Assembly: GCA_001414345.1 (NCBI GenBank)
Contig: LLCB01000463.1
Location: 1-32,920, forward strand
Reading direction: 5' to 3'
DNA from: Hymenoscyphus infarciens
Taxonomy: Eukaryota; Ascomycota; Leotiomycetes; Helotiales; Helotiaceae
Length of the DNA: 32,920 nucleotides
Shown here piece by piece: positions 32,781 to 32,920 of this stretch. The number at the start of each line of letters is the position of its first letter. Position 1 is the stretch's first letter. A program made the position numbers and the translations under genes. The notes under the pieces are model-generated. The model was not told the DNA's origin. It ran no database searches and saw only the letters and a program-made list of their open reading frames with translations.

Positions 32781-32920
32781 AAGTATAAGCAGGGGTAGAA
32801 AGTAGAAGGTAATATAGTATATATATATCTATTAAATATATATATATTATAATCGCTTAATACTTACTTTCTATTAATATACGCTACCTAGTACTATACT
32901 AGATATAAGTATAATATAAC
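32640..32920. other. Start of a second AT-rich zone
   Basis: From about 32.64 kb the sequence again becomes AT-dominated with TATATA runs and few CpA or TpG. It is probably the edge of another RIP-mutated transposon block extending beyond the window. Confidence 0.6.

Overview
The window looks like part of a chromosome from a filamentous ascomycete (Pezizomycotina; Leotiomycetes/Helotiales is my best guess, not proven). The genes have short introns of 50-73 nt with GT..AG ends and fungal branch sites (GCTAAC, CTGAC, TACTAAC). Two sharply different base compositions sit side by side. About 10.9 kb of ordinary gene-bearing DNA on the left is followed by about 19.8 kb of extremely AT-rich DNA in which CpA and TpG are almost absent, TpA is everywhere, and repeat copies differ only by transitions. 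That is the signature of repeat-induced point mutation (RIP).

Left gene block (1-10.96 kb). panB (ketopantoate hydroxymethyltransferase, minus strand, 2 exons) and ubc8 (E2 ubiquitin-conjugating enzyme of the UBE2H/Ubc8 type, plus strand, 9 exons) are divergent across a 1.15 kb intergenic region. The ubc8 model needs exons of 8, 3 and 1 nt to restore the conserved protein. After 3.2 kb with no recognisable gene come a divergent CAX-type cation/H+ exchanger homologue (minus strand, 3 exons, with both family catalytic glutamates replaced) and a divergently transcribed multi-pass membrane protein of an uncharacterised fungal family (plus strand).

AT-rich block (10.97-30.9 kb). From left to right it holds an 867-bp unit in two full tandem copies plus a 0.1 kb partial copy (11408-13256). 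Next is a Ty3/Gypsy chromovirus on the minus strand (13500-27486, 363-bp LTRs, target duplication GTTTT). Nested inside its integrase is a Ty1/Copia element, also on the minus strand (16161-22338, 171-bp LTRs, target duplication CTTAA). After that comes a solo LTR related to the Gypsy LTRs (27923-28305, duplication GATTA), lying inside a sequence bounded by 19-bp inverted repeats. Then comes a Tc1/mariner element on the plus strand (28998-30623, about 37-bp terminal inverted repeats, TA duplication). Its transposase is interrupted by a much less mutated solo LTR of a different family (29814-30100, duplication AATAA). None of the element coding regions is intact.

Right margin (30.6-32.9 kb). 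A decayed reading frame ending at 31264 shows RIP-type stops near the transposon and none further away. It is followed by about 1.3 kb without a convincing gene, a (CA)13 microsatellite, an AAATCGT tandem repeat, and the start of a second AT-rich zone at about 32.64 kb.

The housekeeping genes panB and ubc8 have no obvious functional link to each other or to the two membrane-protein genes. The notable content is the ubc8 exon structure, the exchanger with a changed catalytic core, and a fully resolvable series of nested insertions.
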